Positions 37,109 to 45,243 of a stretch of 64,000 bases of DNA are shown here, in pieces. The DNA lies in NCBI RefSeq assembly GCF_000745965.1, contig NZ_JQKI01000022.1, forward strand, positions 36,078 to 100,077. Direction: 5' to 3'. Under the pieces are notes generated by a model. That model did no database searches. It worked only from the letters and a program-made list of their open reading frames with translations, and was not told the DNA's origin. The stretch is from Edaphobacter aggregans DSM 19364 (GTDB lineage Bacteria > Acidobacteriota > Terriglobia > Terriglobales > Acidobacteriaceae). Both the position numbers and the translations under genes were made by a program. Each line of letters begins with the position of its first letter. The stretch's first letter is position 1.

Positions 37109-37519
37109 ATGAAGCCAGCAGAAGGGTCTACCGTCATAGGTAAGTCGGTCACGATCAGGGGAGAACTGTCAGGCAATGAAGACCTGTACATGGACGGGGA
37201 CATTGAAGGAACGATCACTCTGCCTGAGCATGCTCTGACGGTCGGGCCGAATGCGAGGGTGCTGGCCGATATCCGCGTCCGCGACATTATCGTGTACGGC
37301 AAAGTGACGGGAAATCTGCAGGCGACGGGGCGGGTGGATCTGCGCCACTCGGCTGTTGTGAATGGCGATATCTTTGGCGGCAGGCTTTCGATCGAAGACA
37401 ACGCCATGGTGAAGGGCAGGGTGGAGCTGAAGGCGCCGGAGGCGAAGCAGGCCTCTGCCGCGCATGCAACAGCGGCGGCAGGTGAGCAGGAGAATCTCGT
37501 GCTCGCGCCGAAGGCGTAG
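37109..37519 (+). CDS. Bactofilin family cytoskeletal protein
   Basis: A 136-residue polymer-forming protein of the bactofilin (CcmA/BacM) family. The core, about residues 10-110, is a right-handed beta-helix with regular hydrophobic repeats (GELSGNEDLYMDGDIEGTI, GNLQATGRVDLRHSAVVNGD). The C-terminal tail is alanine-rich and disordered. Bactofilins shape cells and anchor envelope proteins. The gene lies 19 bases before the methyltransferase-like gene and is probably co-transcribed with it. Confidence 0.93.
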   Translation: MKPAEGSTVIGKSVTIRGELSGNEDLYMDGDIEGTITLPEHALTVGPNARVLADIRVRDIIVYGKVTGNLQATGRVDLRHSAVVNGDIFGGRLSIEDNAMVKGRVELKAPEAKQASAAHATAAAGEQENLVLAPKA

Positions 37520-37538
37520 CGGGAAGGAAAGCGAGCGT

Positions 37539-38177
37539 ATGCGCAATCTCTTCGGCGGGGGCGAAGGATCGGGCTCGTCCCGTGGTGCGGATTCGAGCCG
37601 GGTGCCGAGGCACTCAAGCGGATGGAAGGAGCTGCAGAAGCACCTGAAGGCGCGGGAGTCGCTTCGCGTGCTGGATATCGGCCCGACCTCATCGACGAAT
37701 ATCAACTATGTGACCGGTCTTGGCCATAGCATCTACATGGCGAACCTGGTGGAGGAAGCAGCGAAGCCGGAGTGGATTATTCCGGGCGAAGGCGGTGAGG
37801 AGCCGAGATACGATGTGGATCGGTTTCTGGCAGCGAACCTGAACTTTTCCGGGCGTAACTTCGACGTTGTGATCTTGTGGGACACGGCAGACTATCTGCC
37901 GGAGGCCCTGATCGAGCCGATCTTTGCACGGTTGCACCAGGTGATTGAGCCGGGCGGATTGATGCTGGCGTTCTTCCATGCAACGAGCGACCCGGGAACG
38001 GTGTTCTCGCGCTACCACCTGACGGATACCGAGGTGGTTGAGATGCAGAAGGCGGGGAACTATCCTCTGGTTCATGTTTACAGCAACCGCAAGATCGAAA
38101 ACCTGCTGCGCGAGTTCAGCACGTACCGGTTTTTTCTGGCGAAGGATAGTCTTCGCGAGGTGATTATTACGCGATAG
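37539..38177 (+). CDS. Methyltransferase-like protein
   Basis: A 212-residue protein with a Rossmann methyltransferase outline: VLDIGPTSSTNINYV resembles motif I near residue 45, NFDVVILWDTADYLP motif II, and IEPGGLMLAFFH motif III. The motif I glycines are poorly conserved (GPTSS instead of GxGxG), so SAM binding is unsure. GGAAGGAAAG precedes the ATG. A terminator follows. Confidence 0.7.
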   Translation: MRNLFGGGEGSGSSRGADSSRVPRHSSGWKELQKHLKARESLRVLDIGPTSSTNINYVTGLGHSIYMANLVEEAAKPEWIIPGEGGEEPRYDVDRFLAANLNFSGRNFDVVILWDTADYLPEALIEPIFARLHQVIEPGGLMLAFFHATSDPGTVFSRYHLTDTEVVEMQKAGNYPLVHVYSNRKIENLLREFSTYRFFLAKDSLREVIITR

Positions 38178-38219
38178 CTCGTGGTTGAGCTGTGACAGAG
38201 AAGGAACCTAGAAAGTAAG

Positions 38220-38270
38220 AAGCGCAAGCAGGGCGAGATTTTGCGGGATCTCGGACTGCTTGCGCTTTTG
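38220..38270. terminator. Intrinsic terminator between convergent genes
   Basis: AAGCGCAAGCAG pairs perfectly with CTGCTTGCGCTT, with an inner GAGAT/ATCTC pair, followed by TTTT on the plus strand. It separates the methyltransferase-like gene from the AT-hook gene and can serve both. Confidence 0.85.
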
Positions 38271-38283
38271 ATCTTGTGCCGGG

Positions 38284-38574
38284 CTAGGATTTGGCGCTGG
38301 TCTGTTTAGAGCTGGTCTGTTTGGCGCTGGTCTGTTTGGAGCTCGTCTGCTTTCTGCGTTCGGCCCAGCGCTTCTTCATCGCATCGGCAATGCGCTTTCG
38401 TCCTTCCGGGCTCAGCTTGCGTTTACTCCTGGTGACCGAGACAGTCACGGCTCCCTTTGGGCGTCCACGGCCTGCGCGGACAGGCTGGGCGGCGGCGCCT
38501 GCAAGAAGAGTTCGTGCCTGTTGCAGCTTCAGAATCTGGGCGTCGATCTCGGCGATGATACGGCTAACTTCCAC
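38284..38574 (-). CDS. Small AT-hook-like DNA-binding protein with a repeated tail
   Basis: A 96-residue basic protein. An N-terminal helix (MEVSRIIAEIDAQILKLQQAR) precedes an AT-hook-like GRGRPKG near residue 37, then a Lys/Arg-rich LSPEGRKRIADAMKKRWAE motif seen in many small bacterial proteins of this type. The tail is KQTSS/KQTSA four times, coded by 15-bp tandem repeats at 38291-38350. Nucleoid association is a reasonable guess. Two dyads lie upstream. Confidence 0.72.
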   Translation of the reverse strand: MEVSRIIAEIDAQILKLQQARTLLAGAAAQPVRAGRGRPKGAVTVSVTRSKRKLSPEGRKRIADAMKKRWAERRKQTSSKQTSAKQTSSKQTSAKS

Positions 38575-38604
38575 GGTGTACCTCCTTGGAATTCCTGAAA
38601 GAGC

Positions 38605-38677
38605 GACTTAGTCCTAAGTCCATGCGTAGCAGGACAAATAAAGCGAAGTAACAAGGATAACCATACATAAGTTATCC
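38605..38677 (-). promoter_or_regulatory. Two dyads upstream of the AT-hook gene
   Basis: GACTTAG-TC-CTAAGTC (38605-38620) and GGATAAC-N9-GTTATCC (38655-38677) are perfect 7-bp inverted repeats 30 and 80 bases before the start. Neither has a U-run, so operators are more likely than terminators. Confidence 0.4.
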
Positions 38678-38702
38678 ATCGTTCGTAAATAACGGGGGAT
38701 AG

Positions 38703-41087
38703 TTATTTGGATATTTTTTGTTGCTCTGCAGGAGCATCCTTGTTATCGGGAGTTACACCGGAGCGAGCGCGAATGGCGTAGCCGGGGCCGGACTCATCCA
38801 TCTCTTCGTAGTAACTGCTGCCGAGCGCGCGACGATGATCTGTGCGCTCCATGTACTGCTGGATGCCCTTGAGCGTCTCCTGTTTGTCGCGCGCAAACTC
38901 AGCAGCCATGCGATTTAAGGCATAGGAGATGATGTCGCTGTGATGCAGTTCCCGCATCTCGGGGGAGCGGCGGAGGTTGAGCCAGAGGCGATGCACCAGC
39001 TGGACCTCATCGGGATTGATGGTTGGAGCATGCGGCCCGATGTGGAAGCTGAGAGCCTCGCCGTCGGGCTTGATGACGTAGAAGGTGAACTGGCGCTTGG
39101 GCTCGGGGAGAGCCTCCCACGCCTGACCTACGTGATAGGCCTGCTCCTCGGCAGTGAGCTTACTGGAGAGACCGGAGACGACCGCGGCGGCGGCGATGGA
39201 GTTAGCCGTCCGGACGATGGCGGCAAAGATATCGCCGGCCGGAACGACGAGAAGCGAGATGTGTTTTCCGAAGCTCTCGGCGACGGAGACGGCCTTGGTG
39301 AAGAGCATCTGCTCGTGTTCGCTGAAGAGCTGCTCGGAGGCGTCGACGTATTCGGGGCCTCCGGCGCCCATCATTCGCGCGGCGAGGACAACGATGTCCT
39401 GCTCGTCGGTGTCGGTGTGGGTGAGCGCCCATTTGAGGGCGAAGGGAGAGGCGGCATCGCGCATGGTGACGACGACGGCTCCGGGGCGAATATCGAGGGC
39501 CTCGCAACCGACGGTGTCCTGATGCTCGAGTTGGAAGTGCTCCCGCATCTGACGTGTTGCGAGATCATGCCGCTTCTTATTGTTTCTCTCGGAGAAAGAG
39601 AAGATGACGAAGAAGGCGGCGGCGAAGATAACTCCACTCACCGTCGCTACCGACTTTGTGAATAGATTGACGATTGCAGTTGTAAACAGTACGAGAAAGA
39701 CGGAGATAAGTCCGATGGGAATCTCGGTCTTGCCGATTCGAAGATTCAGAGGGACCTTAGAGCCGCGTTCTCCGCGATACTTCCACCTGAGAACGAGCAT
39801 CGCGAGGGCATTGAAGGTGAAGCTCCAGATCACGCCGAAGGCATAGGCTTCGCCAATAATGACAACGTTTCCATGCGTGAGGGCGATAACGAGGAGTTGC
39901 AGGCCAGCGACGAGGTTGACGATGCGGTAGCTGGTTCCATACTTCTTGTGCGGCTTGCGGAACCAGTCGGTCAGGACGCCGTCCTCGGCGATTCGCATGA
40001 GAACGCCGGTGGAGCCGACGATGGCGGTGTTGACGGCGCCGCCGAGGATGAGGAATCCGACGACAACGACGAATACACGGAAGATGAGCCGCAGAACTTC
40101 GGGGCCGACCATGTACATGGCCATGCCGGCAATGAGGTTATCGCGATAGACGTGGACCCGGACGCCGTCGGGGATGATCATGACGGCGAGCAGGGAGCAG
40201 AGGCCGGTGAAGAAGAAGCTGTAGGTTGCGATGACGAGAGCGGCGCGCTTGAGGTTCTTGAGCTTGGGGTGCTCGATCTCGCGGTTGACCTGGGCGAGGG
40301 ACTCCTCGCCGCTCATTGCGAGCACGGAGTGGCCGAAGGCCATGAGCACTCCGAAGAGTCCGAGGGAGGCGGCGAACTTAGTGCCCTTCAGGAATCCGAG
40401 AGCGTCGTCGCTGAAGTGCAGGTTGGAGGGGAGGGGGAGCGGCGGGAGTGCGGCGCCGCGATGAAAGACGGTGTAGGTTCCCCATCCGAGAAGAATGACC
40501 ACCATGACCGTGGTGATCTTCATGATGTCGAGGGCGCGCTGGCTGGACTCTTCGATGCCCTTTGTGTTCTGCCACCAGAAGTACATGGTGATGGCAGCGG
40601 CGATGGCGGCGGAGGCGAGATCGGGACGCAGGTGCGGGATCGCGGCCCAGTGGAACCGATGCGCTGCAAAGGCCGCGAGGTCATTAAGCATACCGATGAT
40701 GTACTGACCGGCGGAGACTCCTGATATGGGGCCGGTGAGGACGTAGTCGAACATCAGCGCCGAGACGCTAACCTTGGCGAAGGTGCTGCCGAGGGCCTCT
40801 TTGACGATGCGGTAGACGCCGCCGCGCGTGAACATGGAGCAGCTTTCGACGTATACGGCGCGGACCGCATAGGCGAAGAAGACGACGCTGAGGATGAGCC
40901 AGGGAGCTGCCTTGCCTACCGCCTCTTCCGCCAGACCACCGGCGTAGAAGGCGGAGGAGCCGAGATCGTTGAGGACGATGGCTGCGGCGCGCCAGAAGGA
41001 GATGAAGGTGAGCATGACCGAGGACGCCACAACGAGGCGAACCCGGTTCGATTGCGGAAGAACGATAGTCTGTTTCGCTGAAGCCAT
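38703..41087 (-). CDS. APC family permease with cytoplasmic USP-like tail
   Basis: A 794-residue protein. Residues about 15-500 form 12 helices of an APC-type permease (VESCSMFTRGGVYRIVKEALG; GPISGVSAGQYIIG). Residues about 520-680 look like a universal-stress-protein fold (VVVTMRDAASPFALKWAL; VVLAARM; SLLVVPAGDIFAAI), followed by a charged helical end. Substrate is unknown. A good sigma-70 promoter lies 64 bases upstream. Confidence 0.85.
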   Translation of the reverse strand: MASAKQTIVLPQSNRVRLVVASSVMLTFISFWRAAAIVLNDLGSSAFYAGGLAEEAVGKAAPWLILSVVFFAYAVRAVYVESCSMFTRGGVYRIVKEALGSTFAKVSVSALMFDYVLTGPISGVSAGQYIIGMLNDLAAFAAHRFHWAAIPHLRPDLASAAIAAAITMYFWWQNTKGIEESSQRALDIMKITTVMVVILLGWGTYTVFHRGAALPPLPLPSNLHFSDDALGFLKGTKFAASLGLFGVLMAFGHSVLAMSGEESLAQVNREIEHPKLKNLKRAALVIATYSFFFTGLCSLLAVMIIPDGVRVHVYRDNLIAGMAMYMVGPEVLRLIFRVFVVVVGFLILGGAVNTAIVGSTGVLMRIAEDGVLTDWFRKPHKKYGTSYRIVNLVAGLQLLVIALTHGNVVIIGEAYAFGVIWSFTFNALAMLVLRWKYRGERGSKVPLNLRIGKTEIPIGLISVFLVLFTTAIVNLFTKSVATVSGVIFAAAFFVIFSFSERNNKKRHDLATRQMREHFQLEHQDTVGCEALDIRPGAVVVTMRDAASPFALKWALTHTDTDEQDIVVLAARMMGAGGPEYVDASEQLFSEHEQMLFTKAVSVAESFGKHISLLVVPAGDIFAAIVRTANSIAAAAVVSGLSSKLTAEEQAYHVGQAWEALPEPKRQFTFYVIKPDGEALSFHIGPHAPTINPDEVQLVHRLWLNLRRSPEMRELHHSDIISYALNRMAAEFARDKQETLKGIQQYMERTDHRRALGSSYYEEMDESGPGYAIRARSGVTPDNKDAPAEQQKISK

Positions 41088-41150
41088 TGAGTGTGCGGGC
41101 GCATTTCCGGCTGTGTCCGCGTCCAGAAAACCACCGTCCGTCAGCTGCTT

Positions 41151-41179
41151 AGTTTAAGAGGGTCGGTCATTAGCGTCAA
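41151..41179 (-). promoter_or_regulatory. Sigma-70 promoter for the permease gene
   Basis: On the minus strand TTGACG, 17 bases, TAAACT, ending 64 bases before the permease ATG. Confidence 0.6.
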
Positions 41180-41210
41180 TCGGGTAAATCTGTCGCGACG
41201 GGAGATTTGC

Positions 41211-41363
41211 CTAGTGCGGCTCCTGGCTGGATTCCTCGTCGCTGGTGAAGACTTGCTGCAGATCCCGGGCGACGGTGACGAGCACGACGAGCATGGAGCC
41301 TGCCATTCCGATGAAGAACAGCGGTACCAGTACGGCGGCGAGCAGATGGATGAGGTGATCCAT
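41211..41363 (-). CDS. Small single-helix membrane protein
   Basis: A 50-residue protein: MDHLIHLLAAVL starts one long helix to about residue 33, then a short acidic, Ser-rich cytoplasmic tail (TSDEESSQEPH). It is divergent from lnt (51 bases between starts). No family assigned; its composition and position look like a real small membrane protein. Confidence 0.6.
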   Translation of the reverse strand: MDHLIHLLAAVLVPLFFIGMAGSMLVVLVTVARDLQQVFTSDEESSQEPH

Positions 41364-41414
41364 TCCGATCTCTATTGTAGTCCGGGAAACGGCGGATGGT
41401 AGACTCCAGGAGCG

Positions 41415-43052
41415 ATGCGACTGATCCCCGCCCGGCTGTGGGCCATGTCCGCTCTCTCCGGCATTCTGCAGGTCTTGCCGTTCCCTATCGCCGGACCGAC
41501 GCCGGTGTGGCGCACCGCCTTCTGCTGGGTGGCGATTCTTCCGCTGCTTTGGGCTCTTGGCGGCGAGGACAGGAATGGCCAGCCGCTTACGATCGGGCAG
41601 AGCGCGCAGCTGGGATATCTTTGCGGCTTTCTGTGGTACCTGGGGAACTGCTACTGGATCTACCAGACGATGTATCTGTACGGCGGGCTGGATAAGCCGG
41701 TGGCCGCGGGGATCCTGGTGCTGTTCTGCCTCTATTTGGGCCTGTACCACGCGCTGTTTGGTGGACTGCTCGGGGCGTTCCGGGCGCGCTTCGGAGTGCA
41801 GGGGGCGCTGCTGCTCAGCCCGTTTGCGTGGGTTGCGGTGGAACTGGCACGGGCACGGATTACGAGTCTGCCGTGGGACCTGCTGGGAGTGGCGCAGGTG
41901 GACAATCCGCTGCTGACGCGGCTGGCTCCGGTGACGGGAGCTTATGGTCTGTCGTTTGTGATTGCGGCGATCAACGCGCTGTGGCTGGTGCGCATCCAGG
42001 TGCGCGAGCGGCGGTTTACGAGGCTGGCGCTGACGGTCGCGGGCGTGGTGTTCATCGTTGTGTACGTTTTGGGAGTGCGGCGTGTACGGCCTCCTCGGGT
42101 TCGGGCGAGTGCGACGGCGACGCTGGTGCAGGAGAATCTGGAGGTGGGGGCGGCGGCGAAGGGACCTGAGCCCTCGGAGCAGCAGATGCTGGAGTCGTTT
42201 GCGTATCTGAGCCGCTATCCGGGAGAGAGGGTTTACCTGGGGATTCCGGAACTGCCGGGGACGCCTTTGGTGAGGTTTGTTCCGAAGGCTGGGCCGCGGC
42301 GGTCGGATCTGATTGTGTGGCCGGAGTCACCGGCGCCGTTTCAGGAGAACGATCCGGCGTTTCGCGCGGCGATCTCGGGACTGGCGAAGGAGGCGGGCGC
42401 GCCGGTGATCGTGGGCAACATTGCGATTGACCGTACGACGGCGAATGCGCGGGGATACTATCTGTTCAACTCGGCGTCATTTGTAACTCCGCAGGGAGAG
42501 TTCGCCGGGCGGTATGACAAGATGCACCTGGTTCCCTTTGGCGAGTATGTGCCGTTTCAGAAGCTGTTCTTCTTTGCGCAGAATCTGCTGCATGAGGCTG
42601 GCACGTTCAACTCGGGCGGGACGCGCACGGTATTTGCGGTGAATGGGCATCGCTATGGGACGTTTATCTGCTATGAGTCGATCTTTGCGGACGAGGTTCG
42701 CCACTTCTCAGAGCAGGGCGCGGATGTGCTGATCAACATCTCGAACGACGGGTGGTACGGCGATACGAGCGCGCCGTGGCAGCATCTGAACATGGCGCGG
42801 ATGCGGGCGATTGAGAATCACCGTTGGGTGCTGCGGGCGACTAATACGGGGGTGACGGGCTCGATCGATCCTTACGGTCGGGTCGTGGAGGCGGCGCCAC
42901 GGCATGTGCGGACGAGTGTTCGTGTGGGGTTTGGCTATGAGGATGACCTTACTTTTTACGCGAAGCACGGCGATCTTTTTGCGTATGGGTGCGCGCTGGT
43001 GACGGCGGCGGCGCTGGGCTTGAGCCTGCGGGCGAGGTTTGCCGTAGACTAG
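41415..43052 (+). CDS. lnt: Apolipoprotein N-acyltransferase
   Basis: Final enzyme of lipoprotein maturation, adding the third acyl chain in the inner membrane. The 545-residue protein has about six N-terminal helices and a nitrilase domain (about residues 225-510) with the catalytic triad: Glu in IVWPESPAPF, Lys in RYDKMHLVPFGEYVP, Cys in GTFICYESIF. It is followed after four bases by prfB. Confidence 0.95.
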   Translation: MRLIPARLWAMSALSGILQVLPFPIAGPTPVWRTAFCWVAILPLLWALGGEDRNGQPLTIGQSAQLGYLCGFLWYLGNCYWIYQTMYLYGGLDKPVAAGILVLFCLYLGLYHALFGGLLGAFRARFGVQGALLLSPFAWVAVELARARITSLPWDLLGVAQVDNPLLTRLAPVTGAYGLSFVIAAINALWLVRIQVRERRFTRLALTVAGVVFIVVYVLGVRRVRPPRVRASATATLVQENLEVGAAAKGPEPSEQQMLESFAYLSRYPGERVYLGIPELPGTPLVRFVPKAGPRRSDLIVWPESPAPFQENDPAFRAAISGLAKEAGAPVIVGNIAIDRTTANARGYYLFNSASFVTPQGEFAGRYDKMHLVPFGEYVPFQKLFFFAQNLLHEAGTFNSGGTRTVFAVNGHRYGTFICYESIFADEVRHFSEQGADVLINISNDGWYGDTSAPWQHLNMARMRAIENHRWVLRATNTGVTGSIDPYGRVVEAAPRHVRTSVRVGFGYEDDLTFYAKHGDLFAYGCALVTAAALGLSLRARFAVD

Positions 43053-43056
43053 AGCT

Positions 43057-44188
43057 ATGCTGAGTGACCTTGAATACACGTACTCCCCGGTGCGCGAGAA
43101 GATTCGCGATCTGCGGGAGTATCTTTGACTCGCCCCGCCTGAAGCGTGAACTAGCCGTTATTGAAGAGAAGACCGCCGATCCGGCTATCTGGGCCGATCC
43201 GGCGAGGTCGCAGCCGCTGATGCGCGACCGGAAGCGCATCGAGAACCTGCTGGCCGACGACGCAGAGCTTGCGCGGCGGACGGAGGACATCGAGGCCTAC
43301 TTCGAGCTTGCCCGCGAGGGCGAGGACACGGAGGGGGACCTGGCGCGGGAGATTCCGGCGCTGGTGGACTTTGCCGAGAAGCTGGAGGCGAAGACGATGC
43401 TCTCGGAGGAGAGCGACCCGCTGAATGCGATTGTTGTGGTGCATCCCGGGGCCGGCGGTACGGAGAGCCAGGACTGGGCGGAGATGCTGATGCGGATGTA
43501 TATCCGCTGGGGCGAGCGGCAGAACTTCAAGGTGGAGATCAACGAGGTTCAGGACGGCGACGAGGCCGGGATCAAGTCGACGACGTTTACGATCTCGGGC
43601 GAGTTTGCGTATGGGCTGCTGTCGGGTGAGACGGGCGTGCATCGGCTGGTGCGGATCTCGCCGTTCGATTCCGCGAAGAGGCGGCATACGAGCTTTGCGA
43701 GCGTGTTTGTCTCGCCGGAGATCGACGACACGATTGTGATCGACATCAAGCCGGAGGAGTTGCGGATCGATACGTACCGCTCGGGCGGCAAGGGCGGGCA
43801 ACACGTGAATACGACAGACTCGGCGGTGCGCATTACCCATATTCCGACGGGGCTGGTGGCGGGCTGCCAGAACGAGCGGTCGCAGCATAAGAACAAAGAG
43901 AAGGCGATGAAGCTGCTTCGCTCGCGGCTGTACGAGTATGAGCTGGAGAAGAAGAAGGCAGTGAGCAAGAAGCTCGAGGACTCGAAGCTGGATATCAAGT
44001 TCGGGTCGCAGATTCGCAGCTACGTGATGCAGCCGTACCGGATGGTGAAGGACCTGCGCACGCGGGTGGAGGTGGGCGATGTGGATCGCGTGCTGGATGG
44101 AGATCTTGAACCGTTCATCCGCGGCTATCTGCGGATGCGGCGCGAGGGGGGCGTTCCGGCAGCCGTTGCGGTGGATGACGACCTGTGA
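43057..44188 (+). CDS. prfB: Peptide chain release factor 2, with programmed +1 frameshift
   Basis: Terminates at UAA/UGA. The first 23 codons (43057-43125) end at an in-frame UGA (43126-43128) in the classical slippery context CTT-TGA-C, preceded by a CGGGAG internal Shine-Dalgarno; after a +1 shift at CTTTGAC translation continues from GAC at 43127 to 44188, giving 376 residues. The second part has the stop-codon-recognising SPF tripeptide (ISPFDSAKRRHTS) and catalytic GGQ (GGKGGQHVNT). RF2 shortage therefore stimulates its own synthesis. Confidence 0.96.
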
Positions 44189-44240
44189 CCGGACTGGGTG
44201 CCGGCGCATCTAACTTGCGGGATTGAGGAGAAGAGCGTTT

Positions 44241-44747
44241 ATGGCAAAGGCGGGGGAGGCCACGACGGGCACGGACGAGATCCAAAAGCAACTGCTTGCG
44301 CTGCTGCGTGGTGGGCAGGCGCATGCCACCTTCGATGAGGTCGTCCAGGACTTTCCGGAGGAGCATCGCGGCACGGTGCCTGCGGGGCTGCCGTACTCGG
44401 CGTGGCAGATTCTTGAGCATTTGCGCATAACGCAGCGCGACATTCTGGACTTCAGCGCGCCTCCTACCGGAGGCTATCAGCCAATCGAGTGGCCGGAGGG
44501 TTACTGGCCGAAGTCACCTGAGCCACCTGGGCCTCGGGCGTGGGACGTGTGTATCGCGGCGATCCGCAAGGATCTCGAGAGCTTTGAGGGGCTGATTACG
44601 CGGCCCGGGATGGATCTTTACAAGCCCTTCCGGTGGGGCGAGGGGCAGAACCTGCTGCGCGAGGCTCTGCTGATTGCAGATCACAACGCGTACCATCTGG
44701 GTGAGCTGGTTGTATTGCGTCGGCTACTGGGGATATGGGGCAAGTAG
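44241..44747 (+). CDS. DinB family protein
   Basis: A 168-residue four-helix-bundle protein of the DinB/YfiT-like superfamily. The metal-type histidines appear in AWQILEHLRITQRD and DHNAYHLGELVVLRR. Function is unknown; some members are thiol transferases. The ATG has GAGGAG about ten bases upstream. It is followed by the CoA-binding gene on the same strand. Confidence 0.85.
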   Translation: MAKAGEATTGTDEIQKQLLALLRGGQAHATFDEVVQDFPEEHRGTVPAGLPYSAWQILEHLRITQRDILDFSAPPTGGYQPIEWPEGYWPKSPEPPGPRAWDVCIAAIRKDLESFEGLITRPGMDLYKPFRWGEGQNLLREALLIADHNAYHLGELVVLRRLLGIWGK

Positions 44748-44781
44748 ACGTGATCTCAGGACGGAAGAAAGAAATCGGACG

Positions 44782-45201
44782 ATGAACGAGCCCGAGGCGA
44801 TTCGCGCGATGCTTGGGCGGCCGCCTGCGGAGGCGCGCACGATTGCGGTTGTAGGGCTCTCGGATAATCCGGACAAGCCGAGCCACTATGTGCCGGCGTA
44901 TATGCAGCAGCATGGCTATCGCATCCTGCCGGTGAATCCGCTGGTGGAGAGTGTGCTGGGTGAGAGGGCTTATCCGTCGCTGTCGGATCTGCCGATTAAG
45001 CCGGATGTTGTGAATGTTTTTCGGCTGCCGAAGTTTATTCCGGCGATCGTCGATGAGATGCTTCGGCTGGGCTTTGAGAATATTTGGGTTCAGCAGGGGA
45101 TTATTCACCTGGAGGCGGCTGCGCGCGCGGAGCAGGGAGGCATGCGCGTGGTGATGGATCGCTGCATTATGGTGGAGCACCGGTACGCGAGGCTCTCTTA
45201 A
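44782..45201 (+). CDS. CoA-binding domain protein (YccU-like)
   Basis: A 139-residue Rossmann protein consisting only of a CoA-binding domain: TIAVVGLSDNPDKPSHYVPAYMQ near the start and a VWVQQGI-like IWVQQGII segment with MDRCIMVEH at the end, as in the YccU family. The role is unknown. I set the start at the ATG preceded by GGAC; the longer open frame runs over the DinB end. Confidence 0.88.
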   Translation: MNEPEAIRAMLGRPPAEARTIAVVGLSDNPDKPSHYVPAYMQQHGYRILPVNPLVESVLGERAYPSLSDLPIKPDVVNVFRLPKFIPAIVDEMLRLGFENIWVQQGIIHLEAAARAEQGGMRVVMDRCIMVEHRYARLS

Positions 45202-45243
45202 GTGCTTCGTCCACGTCGAACCTACAGCCTACAATTGAGATTC

